This document shows, piece by piece, positions 1 through 10,282 of a DNA stretch of 64,000 nucleotides. Source of the DNA: Termitomyces sp. T153 (Eukaryota > Basidiomycota > Agaricomycetes > Agaricales > Lyophyllaceae). Within the stretch, counting starts at the first letter, position 1; each line of letters starts with the position of its first letter. Made by a program: the position numbers and the translations under genes. The DNA is taken from contig JACKQL020000085.1 in the NCBI GenBank assembly GCA_018296165.2, positions 1 through 64,000 of the forward strand. The letters are read 5' to 3'. The notes under the pieces were generated by a model. It searched no databases, was not told where the DNA came from, and worked only from the letters and a program-made list of their open reading frames with translations.

Positions 1-1191
1 TCACGACCCGTTCCCCAAAGCCCCGCACATCGTCCATCAAACCCCCGAACCCCCAAAAGGACCCCCAACGCTCCGCCGAACTTCCGGCGGGTCGATGGCA
101 ACGACCCAGGTTACCACTTGCCCACGCCTACTTCGGCTAACTCCGACACATCCCCGGCTAACTCCGACGGCCCCCTGGCCAACTTCGGTGCCTGCCCCGC
201 AGCCACTGACACTTACCCTGGGCTTCCCAAACCCCGAGAACCACCCCCGCTACTCCTGATCTTCGCCCACCCATCATTAACTCAACACCCTGCTTCCTCC
301 GACCTATTCCGGAATATCACGACAACCTCGGAACAACCCGCGATCCCATCAACGTATCAGCGCGGCACGATCTTTGATCACAACCGACACCCGCCCACTC
401 CGTCAAGCCCCGCCAAGCCCCGCCGCCACAGCCGACGTACCCCGAAGTCCTCCGGTAGTCAGTATATAAGTCATCGAGTAGCTCTTCGTACTCCGGTCTT
501 GATATTGCTTAACGTTACCTATGGTCTGATTGTTTCCTCTTTGTGTTTCGTGTTCGTTTTCGTGTCTTTTTCTCCTTACTCTCAGTTTCCCGGTCTTATC
601 TCAGTCTCCCGATCTTATCTCAGTCTCCCGGTCTTATCTCAGTCTCCCGGCCTTGTCTCGTCCCCTTTTCGTTATCGTTCTCGTTATCGTTTCGTACCTC
701 CACTCGAATCTACTCTTGTTCCATAATGTCTCGTCCAACGCCGTCTCGGTGACGTCGTCTGACCCTTGTGCCCAATTCTTCATCAACCCTAACGACCTCA
801 CGAACTCCGCGATTATAATTACGAACCCCGACACCCCTTACCAGGTCCGAACCTCACTCTTCGCTCGGTCCCGGACTCCATCAACTCCAAATGATCTCCC
901 ATCAAACCCCGGCTCCACCCCCATTGATCACACAGCCACCTACTCCCTTGCTTCCGCAAATCTCCCGTACGGCCTTCTGCTTGAACCCCGCCAAGACCGT
1001 CTCATTTCCCCACAATCCGACTTCTCCGGACCTTCCCGGACCTGTCTGGATCACATCTCCCCAATTACCCGCGCAAACCACCAGGACCCAGAACGTCTTC
1101 GAGTGTCCGGTCACCAATGCAGGGGAATCACGCCCGCCTAGTAAGGACTCGCCCAGTGCAGCTGCGCCCCCGAGGTCAGCGGACCCTGACA
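1..1191 (+). repeat. 5' LTR of element A
   Basis: Direct repeat of 4980-6143. The first two bases (TG) lie just left of the window. It contains upstream imperfect repeats of a ggctaactccgac motif (about 130-175), a TATA box at 463-468, a predicted RNA start at 496 and a run of 19-bp repeats (tcttatctcagtctcccgg type, about 589-660) in the early transcribed part. A 29-bp stretch near 93-121 is absent from the 3' copy. The long open frames inside it are shared by both LTRs and have no recognisable protein features. Confidence 0.9.
463..506 (+). promoter_or_regulatory. LTR core promoter: TATA box and predicted RNA 5' end
   Basis: TATATA is at 463-468. The motif GTCTTGATATT at 496-506 starts 33 nt downstream, the usual TATA-to-start spacing. 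It is the exact reverse complement of the primer-binding site at 1193-1203, so both the promoter geometry and the self-priming rule put the RNA start at about 496. The same arrangement, with the same 33-nt spacing, is in the 3' LTR (5415-5420 and 5448-5458). Confidence 0.75.
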
Positions 1192-1192
1192 T

Positions 1193-1203
1193 AATATCAA
1201 GAC
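1193..1203 (+). other. Self-complementary primer-binding site
   Basis: AATATCAAGAC begins two bases after the LTR end (CA at 1190-1191). It is perfectly complementary over 11 nt to the predicted 5' end of the element RNA (496-506). In the Tf1/sushi group of Ty3 elements an 11-nt 5' RNA end folds back to prime minus-strand synthesis in place of a tRNA. Element B keeps the same site (about 9210-9221, minus strand) with one C-to-T change. Confidence 0.75.
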
Positions 1204-3638
1204 TCGACCTTACCCCGTCCGTGATGCCCACATTATCTCCGCACACACAATCAAATAACTCCAATGTCTATGGTCTACCCATGCCGGGGAACCCTTATGA
1301 TTCATACGGCCCTGCCCAATTTGCCGAGGCACATTGAGTCGTGGATCCGACACCAAACGTCCCCTCTGCTCCAGTTACTTTCATACAACGGCTCCCCCCA
1401 CGGACACCTTCCCCAGCTCACACCCAACTCCCAACCCCTCGCGCAAACCATCAACTCATCTTCCACCCCACCCCTACACTCCCCGCCAACTCCGCTCTCT
1501 CGCACAAAGTCGACCCCGACATCACCCAAAGAATAACATCCTAAGGCCTGGCGACCATCCGATCGAATGAGTAACAAGGTCTCCGGCACCGCGCCAGCCC
1601 TCCGACCCACAATAATGCCAACCTGCCATGGAACAGTCACCCACAGCGCGAGGATCGCCAGCTACAAAGAAACCACTGAGAACGCGCTTCCCCGAAGCCC
1701 GCCTGTGGATTCACCGGCCCCCCAGCAACCCCGCAGACCGACGAATGCGACTAATCACCAACAACATCACCAAACCCTATTATCGACCCCCTCCAAGGAA
1801 CTAAACCCTCCGACAACTAACCCCGAAACCATCGAAATCAAGCTCGAATCCACCACAGGACAAGAACCTCAGACCTAGGCTATGCTCCAACCCCGTGACC
1901 TGCTTCCGGACCTCGATCGATCGGCCGTCACCTCCGCCCAACAAATGAAGGGGCCCCGACTCCCCCGACCCGACCCTGACAACCCCGGAACAGGACCAAA
2001 ACATCCCCGAGCTTACACTCCGCCACCAGACTACGCCACCTCCCACGAAGGAATCCTCAGCATAGGGGCCACCCCGAACTAACTATAGGGAAAAAGGACC
2101 CTATACGAAGTAGTTCCCTAAGTGCTCTAAATTCGCTGACATGTTCATATAAGGGAGGGAGAAGCCCCACCATCATCCAGAAAACAACGATCGGCCGTTT
2201 AAGCGACCCGACAACCCCAAGGGCACGCGCTCCCATATCCTCAAAAGACCTCCCCCATCTGGCTCGACGACCCAAAACGACCCCGCGCCAGCCCGAAACA
2301 GTCCCACCCAGACCCCTCCGAACCCATCAACCCAGCTCCGGACCCTGGCGACACGACTCCAGGGCCTCCGCTCCGACCCCGACATCTGACCAAGAGGACT
2401 CACAGCGCCGGCTTGACAACGATGCCCTGGTAGCCCCAACTCCGCAACAGAAATCACCACCCACTCCGAACCCCGCCCCTACACCGGAATATGTCCGCCC
2501 GAACAGGGACCACATCACCGGGGCCTCCAGACAAGCTGGCAGTGCCTCCCCCCACTATCACCCCTGCACTTGCACAATCTCCGGACCGCTCCGGAACACG
2601 AATGAAGAGTAAATCCGACCCTGCCGCATCTCCCGGGGAGCCCCACTCCAGTGCCCCCCGCGGCCGACCTTCCCGCCGCCCCAACAACCAGGAACAACCA
2701 ACAAACCCCCACCAAGTGACCCTTGAGTCGACCCCGGGACCACCCACTTCTTCCCGATGAAGGAACCACCGACCCCCGAACCTCCGAACTCGAGGAAGTA
2801 TCAGAAATACGTAAGACCCCCTTTGTCCGCCGCGGGCTTACCTTTGGTCAGGAGAGCAATATCACGTAGATGACCCGGAACCCCAAATTGGGCCCCGGAC
2901 CCGAAGGAACTGGTTGGGACTGATCACCCCGCATCCTACCCCCTCGGTCATCGACACTCCGGAGCACACCAAAGCGCCACCCGAAGCAGGCCCGCCCACA
3001 GACGCAGCACTCCAGAACACAACCCCGACCCGGACCAACTATACTGCGAAGACGAACCCCGCCTCACCCAACCCCGCCAATAAATAAAAAAAGGCCCGCC
3101 CGCCTTCACCACCAATACCGACGCAAGGGCTAGACCATGGGAAGACCCCCATTACCCCCCGCCCACCGCACCGCCAAGACAACCAAAGCCCCGAACCCGT
3201 TGGGCGCCGTACAAAATTCAAAGGCCACCCTTTACTACCAAAACGGCGCACGTCCCCTACACCCCCAGTCGAAAATTTCCGAGAAACAAATCCAACGACA
3301 CCGCCCGAAATGCCGGGGACCCCACCGGAGAACTCCCACCAACCCCGACAGACCCCGGGAGCCCTCCTGCGATGCCCCGCCCCGTCCCGACCAACCCCGG
3401 GACTAGCCAGCGCAGACGGCACTAGCGGACGTAACCCCCGCCTCTGAACTCACTAGGGATTCCACTCCCTCTCACACCCCTGCGTGTTTCGCTTACTTCG
3501 CCCTCAGACAAAACTAAAAATCTCACTTCACACGCCCAGGGACCAAGAAGTGACATGTTCGCGTACAAAAAATCATATATACAATAGGCGGGAAGGCAGC
3601 AAGTCCAAGAGCGACAAGAAACGAGGCCCACACCCACC
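1204..3638. other. Element A interior without recognisable coding capacity
   Basis: The first roughly 100 bases resemble the leader and gag start of element B (a PDIISR..L.P peptide in the matching frame). Beyond that I see only short Pro/Ser/Arg-rich open frames broken by stops on both strands. No retropepsin DSG, RT YxDD, RNase H or integrase signature is present. I read this as non-coding remains or filler that replaced gag-pol. Confidence 0.5.
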
Positions 3639-4769
3639 TCACTCCCTCCCCGAACCTCCCGGAAACCCAACCCCCAGGTCGACCTCCATCTGGGCCCGCA
3701 CCACCGCTAGGATCTCCGCCAACCCCGGCAATGCCTCCCCCGCATCGGCCGCCACCTCCCACCACGACCCCGGGGCCACCGCATTGCGTCGCCGATGCCC
3801 CGCCAGCAACCTCTCCAACCGCGCCATTCCCTGCTGCAACTCCGGAGGCTGGACCGCGGACCCCTGCGTCAACCCGTCCTGAATCGACGCGAACGCCGCG
3901 GAGGCACCGTCCAAGAGGACCCGATGCTCCCGCACCCAGCCTAAACTCCGAAAATGAACCGTCAATAACGAACGAAGGAACGGGAGACAACTCACGAAGA
4001 ATCCCCGCGCGACCCGAGGCGGCCTTGTTGGCCAACCAATCCTCCCTCCGCCTCGCCGCCTCCAGCTCCGCCCACAACGCATCCCCCTCCGGAACTCGTC
4101 CCCGCCCCTCCGCTTCCCCCGCGGGTTGCCCCTCCACCTGCGCCAGACGCTCCCGCAGACCCCGCACCTCTAGCGCCCGCTCCGTCGCCACGCGCACCGA
4201 AGTATTCCTCTCCCGCTCCATCGCTTCCTTCTCCGTCCGCGCCGCGTCACGATCCTCCCTCGCCCGGCGGAGCTCCCCCTCCCGTACTGCCAACGACGTC
4301 GTCAAGGCCTCCACCTGCTTGCGAAGGAAGACCTCCGTGATTGAAGGAATCGGCGCGGAGGGACTCGACGACCGCTCCGAGGGAACGCCAGGGACAGGGG
4401 AAAAGAGGGAAGACTCGGGCGGCCCCGCCGACAACTCGCGCCCACGCAGCCTCTTGCTGGGTCCCGCCCCCGAGGGTGGGGAAGCTCGACGCTTTCCCCG
4501 AACCACCACCGAAGACGCCCCCTTCCCCTTTGGCAACGCGGGACGAAACTTGGTCCGCTTCGGAACCCCCGGAAAGTCCACCACTACTACTACGGACGAC
4601 TCTACCGGAACCCCGTTAACCATCCCGAAAAAAAAATTCGACAACACTTACGACTCCGGTCCCTAACGCTACCCCGGCGCCGACGCTCGAACTCCTCACC
4701 CCCACTGTCATACACCACCACCTCGTCTAAATCGGCGGGAGAAACCACTGGAACGCTGGGAGAAGACAT
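3639..4769 (-). CDS. Antisense, intron-containing coiled-coil gene carried by element A
   Basis: Opposite in strand to the element's own transcript. Three exons: 4769-4652, 4601-3996 and 3940-3639. Intron 1 (4651-4602, 50 nt) has GTAAGT..TAG ends and intron 2 (3995-3941, 55 nt) GTGAGT..TAG. Together the exons give 1026 nt, exactly 342 codons with stop, though the unspliced frames break. The product (341 aa) starts with an acidic stretch (YDSGGEEFERRRR), then a basic, nuclear-signal-like part (RGKRR, PSKRLRGRE), a Ser/Pro-rich linker, a coiled coil (about residues 140-225, rich in Glu/Arg heptads) and a helical C-terminus. The start is the first ATG (4769); the open frame runs further upstream, so another upstream exon is possible. 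No known family recognised. A decayed relative is at 38463-40240. The promoter would have to lie between the ATG and the 3' LTR or inside that LTR. Confidence 0.72.
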
Positions 4770-4967
4770 GACGAAATTTGGGAAACCCCGGGGCACGCCC
4801 AAAGCTTTAAATTGAGTGAGGAGGACCCTGACGAAACGGCGGCCGCGCTTCGACTTCGCCTCCCACGCCGCTATCACTCGCTGCGGATTGATCAATATTG
4901 CTCGGCTTCGACTCCCACGCCCCGCCGATCCCCGTCCTGCCCCGCGTCTCGAAGGGTCTCAACGCTG

Positions 4968-4979
4968 AAAGGGGGGTGA
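4968..4979 (+). other. Polypurine tract of element A
   Basis: AAAGGGGGGTGA lies directly before the TG of the 3' LTR (4980), where plus-strand DNA synthesis is primed in LTR elements. The equivalent site in element C (38390-38377, minus strand) reads AAAGGAAGAGTGA. Confidence 0.8.
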
Positions 4980-6143
4980 TGTCACGACCCGTTCCCCAAA
5001 ACCCCGCACATCGTCCATCAAACCCCCGAACCCCCAAAAGGACCCCCAACGCTCCGCCGAACTTCCGCCCATGCCCACGCCTACTTCGGCTAACTCCGAC
5101 ACATCCCCGGCTAACTCCGACGGCCCCCTGGCCAACTTCGGTGCCTGCCCCGCAGCCACTGACACTTACCCTGGGCTTCCCAAACCCCGAGAACCACCCC
5201 CGCTACTCCTGATCTTCGCCCACCCATCATTAACTCAACACCCTGCTTCCTCCGACCTATTCCGGAATATCACGACAACCTCGGAACAACCGCGATCCCA
5301 TCAACGTATCAGCGCGGCACGATCTTCGATCACAACCGACACCCGCCCGCTCCGTCAAGCCCCGCCAAGCCCCGCCGCCACAGCCGACGTACCCCGAAGT
5401 CCTCCGGTAGTCAGTATATAAGTCATCGAGTAGCTCTTCGTACTCCGGTCTTGATATTGCTTAACGTTACCTATGGTCTGATTGTTTCCTCTTTGTGTTT
5501 CGTGTTCGTTTTCGTATCTCTTTCTCCTTACTCTCAGTTTCCCGGTCTTATCTCAGTCTCCCGGTCTTATCTCAGTCTCCCGGTCTTATCTCAGTCTCCC
5601 GGTCCTGTCTCGTCCCCTTTTCGTTATCGTTCTCGCTATCGTTTCGTACCTCCACTCGAATCTACTCTTGTTCCATAATGTCTCGTCCAACGCCGTCTCG
5701 GTGACGTCGTCTGACCCTCGTGCCCAATTCTTCATCAACCCTAACGACCTCACGAACTCCGCGATTATAATTACGAACCCCGACACCCCTTACCAGGTCC
5801 GAACCTCACTCTTCGCTCGGTCCCGGACTCCATCAACTCCAAATGATCTCCCATCAAACCCCGGCTCCGCCCCCATTGATCACACAGCCACCTACTCCCT
5901 TGCTTCCGCAAATCTCCCGTACGGCCTTCTGCCTGAACCCCGCCAAGACCGTCTCATTTCCCCACAATCCGACTTCTCCGGACCTTCCCGGACCTGTCTG
6001 GATCACATCTCCCCAATTACCCGTGCAAACCCCCAGGACCCAGAATGTCTTTGAGTGTCCGGTCACCAATGCAGGGGAATCACGCCCGCCTAGTAAGGAC
6101 TCGCCCAGTGCAGCTGCGCCCCCGAGGTCAGCGGACCCTGACA
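4980..6143 (+). repeat. 3' LTR of element A
   Basis: 1164-bp direct repeat of the 5' LTR with TGTCACGACCC start and GACCCTGACA end. TATA is at 5415-5420, predicted RNA start at 5448 and 19-bp repeats at about 5537-5610. It is followed at once by element B sequence (6144 on). The left target site is outside the window, so the target duplication cannot be checked. Confidence 0.9.
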
Positions 6144-6960
6144 ATGGGGGGAGTTGGATGACAAGAAGCCAGGCCTGAAATTGTAGGTCATTGTTGAGGG
6201 TGAGGGTGCCATCATAGTATTGGGTAATTCCTGTCATGACAGGGCTTCCATTGAAGAGTTGGAGCTTGAGGAGCTTGTTGAGGTTATTGCATCAGAGGTC
6301 AAGTTGGTTGCTGACAAAGATGCCAGAGGCGCCACTGTTAATGAGGGCAGGGAGGACCTTGGGTGAGCTGTCAAGTTGGACACTAATGACAAACAACTGC
6401 ACAGACTTTGAGTGGAGCTGTGGAGGAGTCTGGGGTTGGTTGATCATGGTCTCAGGGCTCTCAAAAGGGGGTGAGACATTGAAGGGCACTAGTCTGGAGT
6501 CAGTTGGGTTGTTCTAGTTAAGGCAAAGGGTGAGGCTGGGCCAGTCAATGCAGGGAATAGTGGAGTAGAGCCATGAGAAGCCTAAGATGATGGGGGCAGA
6601 GGGGTGTAGTTTTGTGATGAGTAATTAGAGTTTTTGTTGTCATCCATTGGCAAAGGTCACAGTCATCTCTAGGCAATGTATGATATCTCTGGCAGGGGTA
6701 GAGTCACCATCAAAGAGCTTGAGGAGGGTTAGAGTGAGGAGGTGGTAAAGGTGTTGGGAGGCAAGCACCGCTAGGGATTTATTGACAAAGTTATCTGTGG
6801 TGCTACTATTGAGTAGTGTGGGGATCGAGTTGTCAGAGAAGGGGAGGGTGGTGTGGAGGAGGAGAGTAGTGGAGGAGTGGGAGGGGAGGTATGCTGGAAA
6901 GTTGTCTGAGGTGAATACCATTGCACAGAGAAGTGTGGCTGAGGCAGAAAAGATGTCAGG
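6144..6960 (-). pseudogene. Element B protease region with two tandem retropepsin-like units
   Basis: Two aspartic-protease-like segments lie in the same frame. The first (about 6921-6540) has an NSSTTDNFV active-site relic followed by LFDG, FANG and ILGFSWL landmarks and CIDW. The second (6489-6144) has INSGASGIFV, LFNGSP and a following beta-rich stretch, and ends where element A is inserted. D-to-N in both sites fits G-to-A decay of DSG codons. Stops interrupt the frame between them (for example after FANG). In a live element this would be the start of pol. Confidence 0.6.
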
Positions 6961-7195
6961 GTCTGGTTTGCAATCTAGTGCATCTTCAAGACCTAAACTG
7001 CTGACTCATTTTCTGTAAACTGGTAATCACAGTCTTCTCCATTGATAATCCACACAGCACATCCCATCACCTGGTGTTTAGGATAACTACTGATATGGAG
7101 TTGGCATCTAGGGGTTCTGGAGCCTTATAGAGGTTAGTGACATTGAGTTGGGCAGATGGGTGTTGTTCTGGGGGTTAGTTGGTGCTAGAAGGCCC

Positions 7196-9221
7196 TCAGC
7201 CTAGGGGAAAACAGGGTGTAGGGTTGGCAGGGTTGACAGGGATCAAGGGTTGATTGCCATTGATTGCTCTGGTCTGCCAATTGGTGTTGTTGGAGGTGTT
7301 CCATGAGGTCTGCAGTGCCATGTTCTCACTCCAGTCTTCCCAGTAACCCATCATATGTGGTTTGCTTGGGTGTGAGATAAAGGACATCCTTGATCTATTG
7401 GGGCAGGGTACAACAGAGGGTGAATTGGAGAGCATTATAATTTCACCCAGTTTTATAGGCTTACCATTCAAATTGTATGATAAAGGTCATGAAGTGTTTG
7501 TTGTTGCATATTCAGAGGTTGAAGAGGTTCTCCTCTGCTTCTACTACAGTGTCAAAGATGCCAAACTTACTAGAGAATTCCTGGGTGAAAGTGAGCCAAT
7601 TGGAGAGTACAGAGTTGTTGGAATCAAACCAGAATAGCACAGTGTAATGGTCAAAGGCAATGCCCTGCAAATATGATACAGCACAGGCTACTCATGAGCT
7701 CTCAAGCTGAAAGGTAATGGGCTTAGCTTGAAACATTGTTAGACACTGTGTTAGAAAGATGTGCTACTTCTAGGGGTTGCAGCCAGTGAAAGGTTTGAGC
7801 TTTTGAATGTTGAGTTTTCCTTTCTGAGCCAGTGTGTTGTGAGTATTGTTCTGCATGTTTTGAGTTTAGGGCAGGGGTCTGGTGTTGTAGTAGTAATAGT
7901 AGTTGTTTCCATTTCTGTGCTGGGGAGGGAAGTTGTCCATGGCTGGGCCCCATCCTCCAGGTGGTCCACTATTAGAAGACCCTTTGCTGAGGGGGGTTGA
8001 TGGAAAAAGGGGGTCAGAGTGCCTTGGGGCCTGTGGGCTATCTTGGAGGGACTGGAATATTCTGGCAGGGCAGAGGGGCATTGACATGGGGGGTGTGGAG
8101 ATTGAAGTGGGAAGGTCTGTCTCAGGAAGGGCCACTGCATGGGGTGGGTTTGTCAGTGGAGCTAACAGGCTCATCAATATAGGAGAGAGTCCAGTTGTTG
8201 TTGTCAACATGCAGGGGCAGCTGTTGTGTATGGAGTTTGGGAGTAGCAGGTTGATCCCATGTATAGAAGGTACTAGGGACAGAGTTGGCCCAGGGATGAG
8301 TGGAGAGGGCCAAGGTGTGGGCAGCAGATTGGTCAAATGATTCCCTTGCAGGGTTGAGGTTCCTCAAGATGCTAGAGGCTGCATTAAGTTCTTCCTGCTG
8401 GTGAGGGATGGGAGGCAGGGCTTCACTTCATGTCCCAATGGGTTCCTCGCATTGCACATAGAAGGAGTGGGAGGGGTCCAGAGGATCTTCAAATGGGCAG
8501 GGGTTCAGACTAGTGTGGATTTCTTTAACCAATGCATGGAGCTCATTCTGTAAATTAGCATTAATTCCCAGAGTGCCTTGTGTAGTTTTGGGGAAGTTTC
8601 CTTGCAAGTAGCATTCATGGAAGTTGAGGAGCCAATCCGTCCAAACTTTCAGTGTTGTGGGGGTGTTGGAGTAGCTTAAGTTGATGAGGAGAGTGCACGC
8701 ACACCTTGCAAACTCCGTTGGGGAGAGGTGGAAGAAGTGGAGGACTTTATTGTGCTGTTGGATATAGGCTTTGACCCTTTGTTGCCTGAGGGAAGGGGGG
8801 ACTTGAGTGGAAAATGGCAAATAAGGAGGAGAATAATTATCTGGGTGCTCTGGAGGAGCTGGGGCTGCAGCAAGGGCTGGGTATGCATAGTAGTGGGTGG
8901 GGAGAAGGTAGGCAGAGTTGGGGGGTGCTGTGGAGTATCCTCCAGAGTATATGCAGGAGTTGTTGCCATTGGTGGGGAATGCTAGAGGGCAGTGCCAGAC
9001 CAGAGGTATTCCTTAGCTGATGGAGGGGGCATAGAACACCTGGTTGGGGTCAGGGGTCCAATGATGGGAAATGTACTGATCCACAAGGGGGCCTGGATAG
9101 AATAGGGCATATGGGTTTTCAGGGACTAGCTGACTGTAGGTGTTGGTTAGGTAGCCAGCAGAGTTGTATGTGGGGTTATATGCAGACATCAAGAGTGGAA
9201 TAAGGGAAAATCTTGATATTA
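7196..9221 (-). pseudogene. Element B gag-like region
   Basis: From the leader (9221 down) come an amino-terminal frame with PDIISR as in element A, a Tyr/Pro/Gln-rich segment, and then a helical capsid-like stretch (8820-8428) with phrases such as SPTEFARCACTLLINLSYSN and KVWTDWLLNFHECYLQGNF, in the usual place for Gag of Ty3 elements. The C-terminal part (about 7471-7196) contains a WEDWSENM segment and a Pro/Asn-rich tail. Stops and frame changes make it a pseudogene. No intact zinc knuckle was found in this copy. Confidence 0.5.
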
Positions 9222-10282
9222 TGTCAGGTTCCACTGACTACAGGGGCTCAGCTATACTGGGTGAGTCCTTATTAGGTGGATGCAATGTCCTGCACTTATA
9301 ACCTAGTGCTCTGGGGTTGGTGCAAAGTGAAGGGACTTACAAGGAGAAGCTAAGGGGAGTGGTCCAAGCAAGTCTGGAGTGGTCTGGGGAAGTCTAAGAC
9401 CAAGTATATTAGGTGTTGGGCTTAGGCGGGTGTCAGAAATAGGTTAGTAGGCACACAAATAGATTGCAGGGCAAGCAGAGGCTTCATAGGTAATGGAGGT
9501 GGAGCCAGAGTTTGATGGGGGATCAATCAAGACTTGATGGGTTCCAGGGCTGAGTGAGAAGTGAGGTCTGGAGTTGTCATAAGAATGTTTGGGGGTCATA
9601 ACACATGCGTGGAGTTCATACTGATGTTGGAGTCAAAAAGGACTTAGAGAAACAAAGGAAATAGAGACAATTGAGATGAGATGGAGGCAAGACAAGATGA
9701 GACTGAGAAAAGAGATAGATTTGAGACTAAAAATAGAAATAGAGGCAGAAAAAAACACAAGACACAAGTAACCAGTTAATGCAATATCAAGACTAGAGTA
9801 TGAGGTGTTACTCTACAGATTATATACTGACTAATGGAGAGCTCTGTGGGGCAGTGAGTGTGGCAGTGGAGCTTGATGGAGCCATGTGGAGTCAACAGGT
9901 GTTAATTGCAATTGAGAAGCAGGCTATAGCAATATTCGAATGGGATCAGTTGGGAACGTGGGCCACTCTGGTGTTGTCATGATGCTCCAGAGGAGGTTGG
10001 ATGAGTCAGAGTGGTGAGCCAGAGATGCATGACAGGGTCAGGAATAGTAGGGGAGGGTTCCAGGGGCTCAGGGGAGTTAAGGGGAGTGTCGATGGCTGTG
10101 GAGAAGGTTGTCAGAGTTAGCCAGAGGGCTGTCAGGGTTTGCCAAAGAAGCATTCAAGTTGCCCAGGGTGGCTGCAGAGGGTGTTCAATGGTTCAAGGTT
10201 TTGACAAGGCATTGGGGGAGGGACTCTGGGGAAGTGAGCAGGCTGGGAATGATGTTGGGAGTCCAGGGAGTGGGTCATGACA
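9222..10282 (-). repeat. 5' LTR of element B
   Basis: Reads (minus strand) TGTCATGACCC at 10282 and ends ..TGACA at 9222, so it is an element-A-type LTR with CG changed to TG. The TATA (in the 9821-9827 area) and GTCTTGATATT (about 9783-9793) are conserved, as is the internal primer site next to 9222. The sequence just outside is aatgc. Confidence 0.8.

Larger units (their letters stand above)
1..6143 (+). mobile_element. Element A: young non-autonomous self-primed Ty3-type LTR retrotransposon
   Basis: Two direct LTRs (1-1191, lacking its first two bases outside the window, and 4980-6143) flank a 3.8 kb interior. The LTRs begin TGTCACGACCC and end GACCCTGACA, so they have TG..CA ends, and differ by one 29-bp indel plus a small number of substitutions, which implies recent insertion. 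A self-complementary primer site (1193-1203) and a polypurine tract (4968-4979) are in the expected places. No protease, reverse transcriptase, RNase H or integrase is recognisable on either strand; the only convincing gene runs antisense (3639-4769). Relatives B and C in this window do carry gag or pol, so A is best read as a deletion derivative mobilised in trans. It is GC- and CpG-rich, unlike every other repeat here. It interrupts element B at 6143. Confidence 0.85.
6144..10282 (-). mobile_element. Element B: decayed autonomous relative of element A, truncated by A
   Basis: Minus-strand order from the right: LTR 9222-10282, primer site, gag-like frames (about 9200-7200), then two protease-like units (6921-6144), where element A cuts in; RT and integrase are missing. 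The primer site and LTR ends match element A after CG to TG/CA changes. CpG is very rare throughout and frames are broken by stops, so this is an old copy exposed to methylation-type decay. Confidence 0.8.

Noticed and set aside
118..726. Open frames of about 200 codons inside both LTRs (118-726, 530-1141, 5071-5421, 5482-6054)
   Set aside because: They lie over LTR promoter and 19-bp repeat sequence, change between the two LTR copies at the indel, are low in complexity and match no family; the decayed LTRs do not preserve them.
3523..4647. Reading the antisense gene as one 374-codon unspliced frame
   Set aside because: After residue AGIL the unspliced frame turns into Gly/Val-rich low complexity; the GTGAGT..TAG intron moves it to a frame with a normal helical C-terminus, also seen in element C.
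3731..4666. 311-codon plus-strand frame opposite the antisense gene
   Set aside because: Ser/Arg/Pro/Thr-rich composition typical of a shadow frame in GC-rich DNA. The minus strand has the protein-like coiled coil, matching introns and landmarks shared with element C.
1..6143. Dispersed gene cluster or defence system hidden in the GC-rich block
   Set aside because: LTRs, primer site and polypurine tract show it is a retrotransposon; only the antisense gene stands out.
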